Shown: positions 1-13,166, counted from the stretch's first letter. The stretch: 64,000 bases of DNA from Takakia lepidozioides (GCA_030704615.1 CM060733.1:18972001-19036000); one strand, 5' to 3'. Translations and numbers: made by a program. The notes: generated by a model from the sequence alone, not told the origin.

Positions 1-910
1 GGGGAGGACGATTCTGGGGCCGCACTCTTTGCAACTTTGGAGCAACTGGTTGTATGACAGGAGATTGCGGGGGAGTTCTGGAGTGTGGTGGTGCAGGAGG
101 AAATCCCCCTGCTACATTGGCTGAGTTCACTCTTAATGGAGCAAACGGTGATGATTTTTACGACATTAGCTTAGTCGATGGCTACAACTTACCTCTCAGT
201 ATAACACCCAGTGGAGGAAGTGGCATGTGTGGTTCTCCTGGTTGCACTAGCAATCTCAATACCCGGTGTCCAAGCGGGTTGGAGGTGTGTCTGCCCTGTA
301 CTTTCTCTTATTGATATTCCAAGGTTGAAGGGGGACTGGGTGGTGAGAGTTGCATTCCTTCATGGCATTGCATGGCACCTCATTGTGCTTCAGACAAAAT
401 CCCTACTGCATTGTCAAATATTGTCAATGGTAGCTCTAAGGTGCATAGTGTCAGATTGAGGCAATAGTACTTCTACAGAGATCTACCTAAGTTATCCCAC
501 AAGGGGATGTTCTTCCACCCACAGCTATCTGGTTTGACAGTTGTCTTCAGAAGAAGCCCAAGGATTGTTGATTGTTCCCCTCAAGTTGGATTCCTATCTA
601 AATCTCTAGATGGACTTTGAATGTTTGCTGTGTAGCAATTCCAAGGTGCCAATTATTCTGTTTATTTGTGCAGGTTAAAGCTGGTGGCCAGGTGGTAGCC
701 TGCAAGAGTGCCTGCAGTGCTTATGGTTCATCACAGTATTGCTGTACGGGACCAAACAGCACACCTTCTACCTGTCCCCCCAACCAATATTCACGTGTTT
801 TCAAAGCAGCTTGCCCTACTGCATACAGCTATGCCTATGACGATGCGAGCAGCACTTTCACCTGCTCAGGGGCCAATTATGCCATAACCTTTTGCCCAAA
901 TGGTACCTAA
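1..910 (+). CDS. Thaumatin-like protein (PR-5 family), 3' part; 5' end outside the window
   Basis: Two exons are visible. Exon A runs from the window edge to 284 (reading frame from base 3) and ends at a GTGTGT donor. Exon B runs 674-910, after the TGCAG acceptor at 671-673, and ends in TAA. Exon A carries the family core: RFWGR, a TGDCGG segment, [10 protein letters not shown], and [14 protein letters not shown], which includes the acidic-cleft Glu and Asp residues. Exon B carries the Cys-rich C-terminal half ([30 protein letters not shown]) and ends in ITFCPNGT, the usual C-terminal sequence. The phase-0 junction falls within CPSGLE-VKAGGQ, a normal spot for this family. Thaumatin-like proteins are secreted, disulfide-rich defence or stress proteins, many of which bind beta-glucan. 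The signal peptide and first exon(s) lie upstream and are not visible. No stop or frameshift is seen in the visible part. Confidence 0.93.
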
Positions 911-1916
911 CTCAATACGATTGCACTATATTCTTTCCAGTCTGCATTGGTCAACCGTATCGACCGTTTACGAATATATGGTTTTAGAATATTATTATAC
1001 ATGACCCCCAAAATTGTGGGGTGTTAGACTCAAGGGTATCTCTGAATTGGATATTAAGAGCAACGAAAGCATAGTGTTTGAAGCATGTCTTGTAGTGGCG
1101 ACAGACAGACTGGCTCCAGAGTCAGAAGGATCATTGGCTAACTAGTTTTCATTATCCTAGAACTAGTTAAAGCTGGACTCTAGGATGGTTGGAGTTGGAG
1201 ATTACTGATTTCATTTCAGTTTCAAAGCAGAACTGAAAAGATCTCCAAGGGGTAGAGTTTTAGAACTTGCAGATACGTATTTTGTCTACTTAAGGCAAAT
1301 GTTTCCAAGAGTACTTTTACTATTATCCAAGATCCCTTGGGTTTCCTAAGTATAGTCATGGCCAAACTGGTTACCACTGGTCGTGAATCTGCACCAGTGG
1401 GGTGTCTGTTTGTAGTCCCAATTGTAGTTCGAATTGAATTGTAGGTCCTGTAATCGAGTTTGGGATTCTGTACCATACCTGAATCTGCAAATGTGTTGAG
1501 GGACAAGCACACATGAACTGTTCACACATGAACTACAGAACCAAATAAGTGCTTGATTTCCCTCATTGATGAGGAGCGTGGTGTGTTGGTTGGAGTGAGG
1601 TGTAGCAGTAACCAAGTGTAGGATTCTGTTGTTAGTCTGCAAAATGGGCTGAAGCATTTCCAATGATGGGACCCGATAGAGAGAGGAAGTTGAACTAATC
1701 AGAGAGAGCTGGGAAGTTGAGTTGGGTTGGAGCTGGGAATTCATCAACTAGCGCACAGTGTAGATCTACAGGGATGTGAAGTCTGTAGATGGATGACAAC
1801 TGGGTTCTCCATGCAACAAACATGACCTCATATTATAGTGACATGCTTAGGGTGAAGGAGGGAGAGAGAGAGCTAGGGAAGCAAGTGCAGACACCACCTG
1901 GTTCTGGTATCGGGCC
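911..1916. other. Intergenic, no gene recognised
   Basis: About 1 kb between the thaumatin-like gene and the HINT gene. Short open frames occur on the minus strand but have no recognisable motif or splice structure. The last ~170 bases contain GA-rich runs (around 1855-1880) that could belong to the HINT 5' UTR. Confidence 0.4.
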
Positions 1917-2321
1917 ATGGCAGACGAGAAGGCAGCGGCGTTATCCGCTGCTGCTGCGAAAGCTGCTGACTCCGGAGCACCCACCATCTTCGACAAGATT
2001 CTCTCGAAGCAAATCCCTGCCAACGTTGTCTACGAGGATGACAAGGTGTTGGCCTTCCGGGACATATCCCCGCAAGCACCTGTCCACATTCTTCTCATCC
2101 CCAAAGACAGGGATGGCTTGACCCAGCTTTCTAAGGCGGAGGAGAAGCACAAGGACATACTGGGTCATCTCCTGTACGCAGCTCAAGTGGTAGCCAAGAA
2201 CGAGAAACTTTCTGATGGTTTTCGAATCGTCATCAATGATGGACCCAATGGTTGTCAGTCGGTTTATCACCTTCACCTGCACCTGATTGGCGGGAGGCAG
2301 ATGGGTTGGCCCCCTGGTTAA
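1917..2321 (+). CDS. Histidine-triad nucleotide-binding protein (HINT1-like, plant 14-kDa zinc-binding type)
   Basis: A 134-residue protein in one uninterrupted frame. The start ATG lies in a strong GCCATGG context. The HIT hallmark is complete: His118, His120 and His122 in YHLHLHLIGG, followed by RQMGWPPG, the invariant HINT C-terminus. Upstream are TIFDKILSKQIPA, VYEDDKVLAFRDI and APVHILLIPK, all conserved in HINT proteins, and GFRIVINDGPNG before the triad. The Ala-rich first ~20 residues form a short N-terminal extension; it could be part of a cytosolic protein or a weak targeting segment. HINT enzymes are homodimeric purine nucleoside phosphoramidases that hydrolyse AMP-lysine and aminoacyl-adenylate substrates. 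The frame has no introns, whereas the plant HINT1 genes I know are split, so this could be a retrocopy. There is no clear poly-A tract after the stop. Reading frame and motifs are intact. Confidence 0.93.
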   Translation: MADEKAAALSAAAAKAADSGAPTIFDKILSKQIPANVVYEDDKVLAFRDISPQAPVHILLIPKDRDGLTQLSKAEEKHKDILGHLLYAAQVVAKNEKLSDGFRIVINDGPNGCQSVYHLHLHLIGGRQMGWPPG

Positions 2322-4007
2322 TTCACCAACCTCACCTTACAGCACTTTCTCTCTCTTTCAAATATTGAACCAAGGAACTAGATATAGCTATCATCTTGGC
2401 GTGATGGGGCCAAGTCAAGTGTTGTTTGGTGGTTGGAAGGAGACGAAGCCAGCTTTGCCAGAAAAAAAAGGGAGAAGGGGAGTGCGCAGTCGTCGTGGGA
2501 TTTCTTGTTCCTGGGCAGGAGGTTCCTGGCCGGAGCAGGACAAATTCCGACCTCGTTAGGGTTCGCTGGTCTTGTTCCTGTCGGTAAATTGGTCGATATG
2601 TCTCCCTCTACGGCAGAATAGTGCAGCCTTCACCATCAATAGACTTGTGGGAACTATATAAGCTTTTAATTTGCTAATCTGTCGTCCTATGAAGAGAGGC
2701 TGCAAGAGACGAAAATAGAGAGGGAAGCTAGAGGGGAGGGGGAAAACAGGAGGGACTACAGATAGAGGGGTGCACAATTCATTCCAAGACTCCGAGAAAA
2801 GCACATGGAAATAAGAGGCGCCCAATGCTGTTTAGAGCTACACACCTCTTAGTGTTTGCTCCAGATATGAATTGAAAGAATTTTTTCTTTTCTTCCTCAA
2901 AATGCATGCCATACATTCAGCTGAACCAAGGAAACTGAAACTTCACTGTGAGCACTTCTTCTTCATAACCCAAGCCAGGCACATGTTGGCTGTCCACAAG
3001 AAACAGACGGATATACAAGTGTATGAGTTGCTGTTCCGTTGATATGTGTGTTTCCGTCTACGTGTACTGATCTCCTTAGCAAAGCGAAGCTCTGTCATCT
3101 AGCTACAATCCCCCCTTTCTATGTGCAATACCGCAGAGGATAGGAGAATCTACGATCTGGGTCTTCACAAGCCCACAGGCTCACTGTTTGGAAGATTTCT
3201 CAAAATTAAACTTGCTATGAAATAATGAAATGATTATGAAATAATCAACGATGAAAAGAAGTATAAAATCATTCCAAGCACAAAGGAATTCCTGTTTCGA
3301 TGATTGACAGGAGAAACTCAGATAAGCATTGAGGAATGAGGATCAGTGATAGGATGATGAAATTCGAATGTGCTTTGTGAGATCCACTTGGGGATTGAAG
3401 TGTAGTGTGCAGGGGATTCCTGCAATTCTTTGAACTAGAAATCTTTCTTCCGAATTGAAGGGCTTCGGCTGCCCCTTTCGGATCTTCGAACCGAGATCAG
3501 GAGGGCCCTTCTGTTGCTCCGAGTGGAGTGACGCATCAGAGTGATAGAGATAGTAGTTTCTGTGGTGGGTTTCCCATTTGGTGGAGACTCGAGTCTTGTC
3601 TGGGAGGGGTGAAATTGGTGCACGAAATATGGCAGCTCTGAGCGGGCAAGGCTCTCCGTGGTATGTTCTCGTTCAGCCAGGCATGTCCAGCTGACTTGGC
3701 CGGGAGATTTATTTGGCATGTTTTCTCTTATCGAAAATCCTTGGCATGGAAAATGTTTTTCGTATTCCGTCTTTTGTGTGCAACCTTCCGGCATCACAGA
3801 GCCTTCATTGCTCTGGGATTGATTTTTATAGGCCAAAGTTTCTCTCAAAGATAGGGGTGTCTCTTGCCCCCCTTCTATGAAATTCTCCTGTTGAGATCCT
3901 CTATCTTATGGCCCGCCACGGGCATTGCGAATGTCCACCTCTGAAATGGATAATGTGCTCTTCGCAGGGACTTAGGGAGAGCTGAATCAAAGGTGTGCAA
4001 TGGCAGG
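2322..4007. other. Intergenic region and probable 5' leader of recA
   Basis: No motif-bearing reading frame was recognised. The frame that joins recA exon 1 stays open upstream to the TAA at 3951, and there is an AG at 3966-3967, so an additional upstream first exon encoding a transit peptide could lie here. Short minus-strand frames at about 3435-3848 have no family features. Confidence 0.35.
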
Positions 4008-7000
4008 ATGGCTGGGCCAACTTGCTATTGGCCAGGCCCGCCACGTATAGAATTTACAGGATCAACGGCAGGAAGCTGCAAATCGATAGTTGAAAACAGT
4101 TGGAGTGACGGAGTTCTGCAGAGGACCCTTCGAGAGGCTTTGTTTGCTAAAGCGAGACGTGTATCTACTGATGTGAATCCTGACGATTATGGAACAGAAG
4201 AAGATAGGCGTCACGTTGAAAGAGTAGGCCTCTTCCACTCATACATTTAATGAGACTTGACAGAATTCAGCATTTCTGGGTCCTCGACAGATAGAGAGAT
4301 GCATCAACATGATTTTAGTCTTAATGTGGTCAAGCATGAAGTGGTTATCTGTTATGAGTCTTGGAGTTATTCTGTTGATCAATCAATTTTTTTCAAGTAT
4401 AGATAAGATTGCTTATATAGTACATACAGAGACAATGGAAGCGGAGAGAGGGTTGAGGACGATTACCCTCCTGGCCAGGGAAAGCAGCTCTTATCTACAA
4501 TGGCTTCGTCCGGGGTCTTCTCTTTCTTGAGGACAATGGGGATGATAGAGTAGCACTGCATAGGATTTCATTGACAATTATGTGTGACATTGTGAGACAG
4601 TGTTTCGTTGCCACGTGCTAAGGAAACTAGAAGGGGCACAAACGTCGGTTGTGGTGGCAAAGTCTTCTTTCTCTCTTGATCTGATGTCTATGGTGATAGT
4701 GGCTTGGTGGGGATGGCAGCATAAAGCGCTGGAAGCAGCAATGACTGATATTAATGGCACTTTTGGCAAAGGGAGTGTTACCAGGCTTGGCAGTGCAGGT
4801 GGAGCCATTGTGTAGGTTATTGTTGTCTTCCATGCCTCACATCCTTCTTTTCTTCTATTTTCTTTTTTTGCAGATGTCATACTTGGGAGGCATAGATGTA
4901 GAACATGTGTTATAACCTACAAGTATCAAACAAGCAGTATGTCATCTTGAAAGGACAACAAATGGATCTCCAGGCCTTGGGGTTTAGTGGATAGCAATAA
5001 GGGTTGAACTGTTGTTATTAACTTTGAATATTAATTAAACCGCTCAAATTATTAACCACATCTACTTGCTTGTTCTGAGTCTTTGGGTGATTCGCCATCT
5101 TACACACATTGCTGGTGGAAAATGTAGGGAGACTTTCTCTACTGGATGCCTCACACTCGACTATGCCCTAGGTGGGGGTCTGCCCAAAGGGCGTATTGTG
5201 GAGGTGTGTGTCCCCCATTTCTTCCAATAGTTGAATGCTTTTTTCAAGAAACCCCATACATTGTGTCTGTTAACATCTTCGACTACCGTGATCACGGTCA
5301 TTGTAGTTGTCAGTCTATACATGTGCATCTCCAGTTATGAACTTGGATCCAGTTTATTTTAAAATGACAACGCCTTTTATGTCTATCTAGATAGGGCAGT
5401 GGTTGTAGTTGTAAGAATGCACTGCCTCAATGCAACCCTGGTGAAAGTCGCTGAAAATGGTGTTACTCACTGGTTTCCCACTTTGTCCTGTACATGCCCT
5501 TCACTTTTAGAGTGGTGAAGGTACAGATATGTTTTTCTTTCTGGATCAATTTTGTGCTGAAGGCTTTTCTTCATCCCTTTACTGATGTATAAAGCTTGTT
5601 CTTGACAGATCTTTGGTCCAGAGAGTAGCGGCAAGACAACATTGGCACTCCATGCCATTGCAGAAATCCAGGTGTGTCTTTCTGTGTAGCTAGCTGCTGT
5701 CTGGCACCTGGTCTCTGAGGATTGTAGAGAACTGAGTTTGTGGATTGTGGCAGCTTGCAACCTATTGTACTTGTTAGGAGCTTAAGCTCCAGGGGACCTA
5801 TTTGCTGCTTAGGAGGCTCTAACCCAGTGGGATTGGCAAGCAGAGCCAAGGGGGCAATGCAATGTTGGTAGACGCGGAGCACTGCTTTGATCCATACTAC
5901 TCAAAGGCCTTGGGCGTTGATGTGGAGAATTTGATTGTGTGTCAACCCGACAATGGGGAAATGGCTCTTGAGAGTATGCCCCTTCCCTGATACAGCTCAG
6001 GCATCATAAGCTGTTAAGACGAGGGCTCTTGTGGTGTTGGAAAACTTCCTTTCAACGATGTTTCTTGGTCTGGGTCGTGAAAATCTACTGACGCTTTATT
6101 TCTCAGCCGCTGACCGGATGTGCAGATCTGGTGCTGTGGACATAATCTGCATTGACTCTGTCTCTGCACTCACTCCACGTGCTGAGATCGAGGTATTCTC
6201 TTTGGGTTCCTTTAACTATACTCTCCTTTGAAACACTGTTAAGGGGTACAAAGGTGGGGGATATGTCAAATTATTAGGGCGGCTGAGACAACTGACGTAG
6301 TGGTGAGTGTATCAGGAATCTCTCCACCCAACTTCTCACTGTCACATCGATTCATGGATTGCAGGGAGAAATTGGGATGCAGCAGATGGGGCTTCAGGCA
6401 CGGCTTATGAGCCAAGCCCTCCGCAAGATGTCTGCCAATGCTGCACGAGCTGGTTGCACTCTGATCTTCATCAATCAAATTCGATACAAGGTCAGTTACT
6501 TTCAGGGTATATATTTTGGATAATTGGCAGACTGGTAGGAAATAGGGCCTCTGAAGATGTGTATATGAAACACAAGAAGCTCCTTGCCACAATTCACCTG
6601 GTCGTAATCCTAATGCTCCTATTGCTGGTTTTTTAGCTTTTACCTACTGGATGACAGAAGTGTCTTTGGTCAGTTACAGTTTAAATCCTAATGTCATTGG
6701 GGATGCAGATGAGTATCAGTTGGTGGTGCCACTCACATTGGCCCACCAACAATCATCCAATCCAAAAATGTTGTTGTCAAGCTGCCAATGCTGCCTCACT
6801 AAAATGATTCTTGGTGTATTGTGTATTCTGGACAGATTGCTGTCATGTATGGAAACCCTGAGGTCACTAGTGGAGGTTTAGCACTCAAATTCTTTGCCTC
6901 TCTTCGGTTGGACATTCGGAGCATTGGCAAGATTAAGTCGGTAAGTCCTGTTACGTATTTGCAAATCGATCTTGTTCTACTTACAGCTCAAACAGTGCAA

Positions 7001-8557
7001 TTTTTTATTTGGGCTGACCGCAGGAGTGTAGCGTTGGGGGTTGGGTGGATGTCTGGGCAGCCAAAGGGAGAGGATAATATAGGTATTCGGGCTCGTGTGC
7101 GGGTCCAGAAGAGCAAGGTAGTCCTCTGCCGTACCATGTACTACAGCACATCAGAGCAAATGGACCTTGATACTGTAGCTTCTGACAAAGGAAGGGCTTC
7201 TTGCTTACACAGTGTTGTCAAAGGAAAAGTTCTGGTTTGTTCCATGCAGAAGATGTAGTTACCTGTCATGTCTTTTAAACTGCTGTCTTTAAAATGCTGG
7301 TAGGGATGGGATGGGTCAGGTATCCAGACCATATAAGGTAGCAGAGTTTGACATTATCTTTGGAGAAGGCATTTGCAAACTGGTAAGACGAAGTCCTTAT
7401 ATTTCTACTTTTCCGTTATGCTGGTTTCTGTCTATTTGTATTTTCATGCCATCTTGCAACTATTGACTGTGATATGTACAGGGGTGTACCCTTGATTGCT
7501 CAGAGGCTGTTGGTGTAGTGGTGCGGAAAGGTGCATGGTATAGCTTTGGAGACACCAGGTAACTCCTGTTTTTAGCCATCTGACCTCCAGTGGTACATTT
7601 TTGTGTATCACTGGGATACATTCTATGTAGGTCAAGGTGTGAACTCATATGTAGGTGCAGGACCTTCAAGTGTCTTTGGGTAGGTGAGGTGGGATGTTTT
7701 AGTTTGTTTTTTGGGACCAAACATTAGAAGAGGAGGGTGTGAGGTGGTAGATATTCATACACTAACATGAAAGGGCTCGCGTAGTCAGAACAGGAACAAG
7801 AGAGAGGAATAAGAAAAAAGAAGTAATATGTCCACAGGAGGCCAGACATAGAATGAAGAATGGAACTTATTATACCATTGGAAAGAAGGACTTTGTGGGG
7901 AGGGGGGCGTTGCAATCTTGAGTTTATTTGAATACATAATTAAGGGAGGACCTGGGTTCATGGGGTTGTTAACTGCAGATTGGGCCAAGGCCGAGACAAC
8001 GTTTTGCAGTTCTTACGGGAATATCCTGCAGTATTTTCTGACATTGACAAGGTATTCTCTTTCTTGTAACTGCGATCGAAGGTGTAGTTACATTTTGAGG
8101 TGGTTGAAGCAGAAGGATGCTTGTTTCGAAAGGAATTTTGGGGACAGTACAGAATCTCGTAGCTGTATATCCAGTCCTTCCTTTAACTAGGGCTCTTACT
8201 CCAACTATATGGAATTAGGTTCCTCTCTCGTGTGTGGGGGTAGCTCATTGTTAGATTAGAATGAAAACCAGTCTTCAATGTTAGTAGGTCATAGTTAGTC
8301 ATAATGTATGAATGCGTGGCTTAATTGATGAAGCAAGTGGCAGGCTCCACAGCTACAGCAGTTTACCCTTGTGCTCACAAGCATGAAACATTTGCAGTCA
8401 GTGTCCTGAAGTTCTTACTATGGTTCTTCTTGGCTAGATGGTACGGGCAAAGATTGCAGAGGAGTTACTTTCAAGGAAGGATGATACCAATGGGATGGTT
8501 ACTGCAGGGCTCGATGATGACATGCTTAGTGAAGAGAGCCTTGGGGAGATAGAGTAA
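4008..8557 (+). CDS. RECA1: RecA recombinase, chloroplast (cyanobacterial) type, 13 exons
   Basis: Exons read as 4008-4223, 4720-4811, 5128-5203, 5609-5671, 5844-5973, 6107-6192, 6365-6490, 6836-6940, 7061-7117, 7320-7382, 7482-7558, 7979-8051 and 8438-8557. They join in frame with GT donors and AG acceptors to give 427 residues. Visible motifs in order: [38 protein letters not shown], Walker [10 protein letters not shown] (about residues 131-139), [30 protein letters not shown] (Walker B), [20 protein letters not shown] (loop L1), [30 protein letters not shown] (loop L2) and [14 protein letters not shown]. The sequence closely resembles plastid RECA1 of angiosperms rather than eukaryotic RAD51. 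The protein drives homologous DNA pairing and repair in the plastid. The C-terminus is acidic, as in RecA. The start is the uncertain part: the first ATG in the open frame is 4008, but the first ~70 residues are not a typical Ser-rich transit peptide, so a further 5' exon may exist. Confidence 0.93.
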
Positions 8558-9273
8558 GATTTTGCTTAGCTGGAAATGTCTAGTTCAGCCAAAGGCTTTT
8601 AGAAAACATGTTCGTTGCAGATTGTTTTTAACTGGCTTCATTGCTGGCTTGTTGTTCTTCGAAGTAACCAATGTGTCAAATTTTCTCAATGTTTGGGTTT
8701 CCCTCTCAGGACTGGATTTTTCATTAGGCATGCATGGGGTGTAGACTTCACAATTGCACCCACACAATTGAGGGTGATGGTGAGCGGATGCTTTGTTAAC
8801 AAAGTTTGAGGGTCTGCTTAATCGCAGAAAGAGAGTAAGACCCATGATACTGTGCCAAATCAATATGTGGCAACTATTACCGTGTGTGTAGATCACCTGT
8901 TTTGGAATGTCTCTGTAGTACATATTGCAAAGAGCTGATGGTATTGCAAAACTGCAAAACTGTACACTAACAGGGTGGGAACCAAGTGCTTCATTTCATA
9001 AGGCCGAAGCCTTTCCAATGTGTCATACTTGCTGTACCAATAGGTAATACAGTTCAATAGTTGTATGAAATGAGAGCATGAAGAAAGACCCATCCAACTC
9101 AAGCCCTTCAAACACTTCACAAGTTTGCAGTCTTCTCTTCCTGACATGCCGGTATAACTCCACTGCATTTTGCTTACAAGTGAATGCTACATCGTTTACT
9201 GGTACTGAACTGAAGGAGTGAACACTGTTTTGAATATGGGTTAGTGTCCGTTGGAGGATGCTTGTTGACACAT
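8558..9273. other. recA 3' UTR and intergenic
   Basis: Nothing protein-coding recognised. The region ends at the A-rich tail of the LINE. GTTGACACA at 9265-9273 may be one side of that element's target-site duplication. Confidence 0.4.
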
Positions 9274-10519
9274 TTGTTTTTGTTTTTGTTTTTGTTTGTT
9301 TTTTAAACAGGGAACAGAGGCCCTGGAAAATTTATTTAAGGGGCAAACAGTACAAAAGAGGGAGGAAAAAATAACCTCCCAGGGGACCGTAAAGGCGTAT
9401 CGCACGGGGAACACCCAGCACTAAGAGGGAGGGGGAGGGGAACAGCAGAAGTTTTAGCCTAAGCAGGAGACGGCCTAAGCAAAGAGAGGAGGTGAGAAAA
9501 AATGGCTGCAGCTTAAAAGGATCCAGGGAGAGCTAGGACACAAGCAGCCTTGTGATAAGGATTGATCAGATAAAGGGGGCCTGAAACAGTTTGAGGCCTC
9601 GTAACTACGAAATCGAAGCCCGAAGTCCAACTGTACTTTGGATTTGGCAGCTCAGCTGAGATGCTTCCAGTTGACGTCAATGCCCTCCGAATCAGTTGGC
9701 AATTTGCTATTCCCGGGGGATTGCATCATGCCAAGTGACTCGAGAGTCAGAGACCCTCATGCAGAGGAGGCCGCCCTTGGCCTAGGTGAGGTCGAACTCC
9801 GCAAATAGTTGTTGACGCCTCCTTTCGCTGCACCTGTCTGAAGATGCAAGCAGGGACACCCATGCCTTGCGCCCCTCAGTCATCAAATCAGAGAATAACT
9901 TGAAAAGTATTAATCTGATGCTGGGTTGCTGCCATCTCCTTTGGAGAGGAAGTAGAGGACCCATCCAATTTTCTAGGCGAAGCAATGGATGAGGCCATCC
10001 GCCTTTGCTTGGCTTTGATGAAAAAAAATCTGTTCATTTTTTCCCCTTCAAAGACCAGTTTACCCCAGCTTTAAGCCTCATAGCATTCTCTTTTTCTTGC
10101 TTGAAAAAGAGAATGAGAATGCTAAGGCCTTCATCTTTGTTTTCCAAAAGTTGTTGGCAAAGATGGAGGCACTTGAGCATGTTTTTTTCCTTTTGAGAAG
10201 TAGCCAATGCAAGTGCCTTAGAGAGTTCCTGAGCTCTAAGCGGAGTGGCCTCCAACTTAGCAAGAAATTTTAGAGCAGACTCAAAATGATTCCCAGATGA
10301 GGACCACACGTGAGCTAGACCATTGACCATGGACTGCGATTTTAAAAGGGAGGGATTTAACTTGAAGTAACTTCTTCCTTTGGGCCTAGAACCAGGAACA
10401 GTGAAGAGGGTTCTGCATAATCAAAATCCGGAAGCACTGGGCCAAGAGGGTTCGCCTGGGCCCAAGAGATGATTCCGTTAGTGCTAGCCTAGCCATGATC
10501 AGATCCGGGGGTGCTCTGC

Positions 10520-11434
10520 AGTTAGAAACGGAGGTCATTATCTCCTGGAATGGAAATGTCAACAAACCCACCTGAGAGGCAGAGGGCTTCCCACACATTC
10601 AACTCGTGGGGGGCGAGGTAGGAGGTACCTGAGTCCAACCTATCCTGAGCCCTATTTGTCATATTGAAATCACCTCCCAGGATCCATTGATCAATATCGG
10701 GGTGGCTCAAGATCTTAGAATGCAAAAACTTCCAAAAAGCTATCCTGTCAGCAATAGCATTTGGGGCATAAACATTTATGAAACCGATTGCATCCTAGAC
10801 TAGGAATTGAGAGAAGGCCGAATTGGGCTCTGCCAATCATCCAAGTATCCACGCCAAAGATGTAATTGGCCAGATTCGGGGAGACCAAAACAACTATGCC
10901 ACCTCTTGAGTCGGCCACTCTTCTATTCCACCATGCAAGATTAGCATGCCACAATAAATGTCCAATAAATGCGATCTTGGAATCATTCAGCTTATGTTCC
11001 TGCAAAAAGATAATTGAAGTTACCATGCCCTTGATATTCCACGACCTAATGTTAAAAACATTAATAGGAAGGAAAGGGCTCCAGAGCATTTCTCGAAATG
11101 ATAGCCTTGGAGATGAAAAGGAAGACAGTTCTTCTATCATTTGGAGGAAGAGAGGAGATCCAGCAGAAGCCCGGAGGAGGAGGTGTGGTAGATGAGAGGT
11201 GAATAATACCAACTGGAGTGCTCCCTTTAGCTCTCTTTTTCTTCTCTTGGACCAAGGTAGCAAACTGGGTTTTTTCCTCGTTATGACTGAACATCCACGG
11301 GTGATGTTTTGAAAACCCAACTTGTTAGCGAAGCTATAGAGAAGTCCTTCAGAAAGGTAGTCTTGAGTAGAACTGAGAACGAGATGGGGTAAAAGCTTAC
11401 CTAGGGGTGCCACTGTAGTACCAACATCTGGCAT
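10520..11434 (-). pseudogene. LINE ORF2 endonuclease domain, frameshifted remnant
   Basis: The minus-strand frame ending near 10748 contains SWNIKGM, then FLQEHKL (catalytic Glu region), then SRGGIVVLVSP. After a frameshift near 10760-10790 the frame continues as GFINVYAPN, then WILGGDFNM (catalytic Asp and Asn) and FVDISIPGDND. These are the ordered landmarks of the LINE apurinic/apyrimidinic endonuclease that nicks target DNA. Residues up to the EN-RT linker can be followed to about 10040, but no polymerase follows. Confidence 0.85.
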
Positions 11435-12119
11435 CTTCTAGGCAGAAAGGAGGAAGTACAGCAAATGAGCAGGGGGCAGGTTAGTAAGCGGATGTTACCA
11501 AGGAAGAAACTCCTGCGAGGGTGGAGGGCGAGGGGGCGGATAGAGAGGTGGGAGTCGCTTTCATCGAAGAGCTGGCGTATGACTGGAACCCTACTACAGC
11601 TTCCTTGTGCGTGTTGGGCGACGGCGCACGTGTTGGCGCTGGAGCGATTGCGAGACCCAGAATGACATTCGCCAAGATGAAGCCAGCATTGAGGGCCTTG
11701 ATACTTCGAGGGAAGTCTCCAGAGGAGGGGAAGCCACTGTCGGGCTGAGCTCCATCCGAGGTTCTATCAGATAAGGATTGATTGGTGATCCAAGAGTAGG
11801 AGTTGGCTCTGGCTTTTCCACCCACAATATTTCCCACCTGAAAGCGAGCAGAACATGCACAGATGAAGCGGATTCAAACTCATTGGTGTTGTCCCAGAAG
11901 GCACCGAAGTGCAGTGTCGTTTCGTTTGAAAGCTGGAACTGGAAGGGCTCCTCCGCGAAAAGGGTGCCCACCAGTTCGAGACACAGCTCCACTGCCTTGT
12001 TATCAGAGTAATAGGTAGCATTAATCCAAGAACCTGCTAAGCCCTCCCAACCGTTAGGAAGCATAATGGAAGGCGGGAGCCCGGGGAAGTCCCTGCCTAT
12101 CACTTGTGTAGGGCGCGTG

Positions 12120-13020
12120 AGATAAATGGGTATTTTGTAAGGGGGTATTCTTTTTACTTTGGGTATTTTTTAGTACCCTATAATTACATAATTTTATAAT
12201 ATGACAAATTTTTGGCATGATATTTTAATTATAATTTTTTGTTTCAAACAAATATTTGACACCCTATATTAATAATACAATTAAAAAAAATTCTTACAAG
12301 ACAAATGAATTTATTATTTGGTTGAAATAAATTTATTTAAAGCATTCGCATCATTCGAAGTATAAATGTTTTCCCCTCTATCGAATGTATAGTGACTGAA
12401 CTGCTAACGAGTTTACATCTATCCACTTGTTGTCAGTATGATCATATTTGAATTTAAATTGTCCTCTAGATTTTGAGAAGTAGTTTAATAACACAATAAC
12501 TGATGTGGTTGGTCTATTCACTTGTTGTCAGTATGATCATATTTGAATTTAAATTGTCCTCTAAATTTTGAGAAGTAGTTTAATAACACGATAACAGGTG
12601 TGGTTGGTCTATTTAGGAGATCAATAGTCGCGATATCCCCCACCTGCTCCCTACCTTCTTTCTCATTGTGCACAAGGGGGGGAGTGAGCTTAGTGCATGA
12701 GGCGGGAAAAAAAAAAAAAAAAAAAAAAAAAAGAACGTAAAAGAGGTTTGATCTCACGATGATGCGGCTGCCAGGTACTAGTAAGCTACATACAAATATC
12801 TATATCCTTCCCCTAAGAACATGTATATAATTTTGTGGAATTTTTCATTAGGTATTATCTCAACCATATAATAATTTTAAAATAAATAAAATAAGTCATT
12901 ATTTTAGACCCTATATTAATTTAAATTCCTTGATCACAATCATAATATAATGTACCCTTTATTATTTTTAAATGTTTTCTAATTTTCATCTTTTCTCAAT
13001 AAATTGCACCCTATATTTTT
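12120..13020. other. AT-rich insertion inside the LINE, with a 96-bp tandem duplication
   Basis: LINE coding text stops near 13020 and resumes near 12120 (minus strand). The ~0.9 kb between is markedly AT-rich and non-coding. It contains a 96-bp direct duplication (12425-12520 and 12521-12616) and an A run at about 12709-12732. No convincing terminal inverted repeats or target duplication were found, so the type of insertion is unknown. Confidence 0.6.
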
Positions 13021-13166
13021 TTGCACGAGTCGGTTGAAATTTTTTGGCAGTGACTTCCATGGGGGCGGGAGATTAGCTCCTCCAAGGAAGCCGTAGATAA
13101 TAGGCGTGATTTTAACCACTGCCAGGCTGCGTCTGAATGCATTATCCAGTGTCCATCCGCGTAGCT

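Noticed and set aside
10866-11195. Plus-strand open frame over the LINE endonuclease
   Set aside because: It is the antisense shadow of the minus-strand endonuclease coding sequence.
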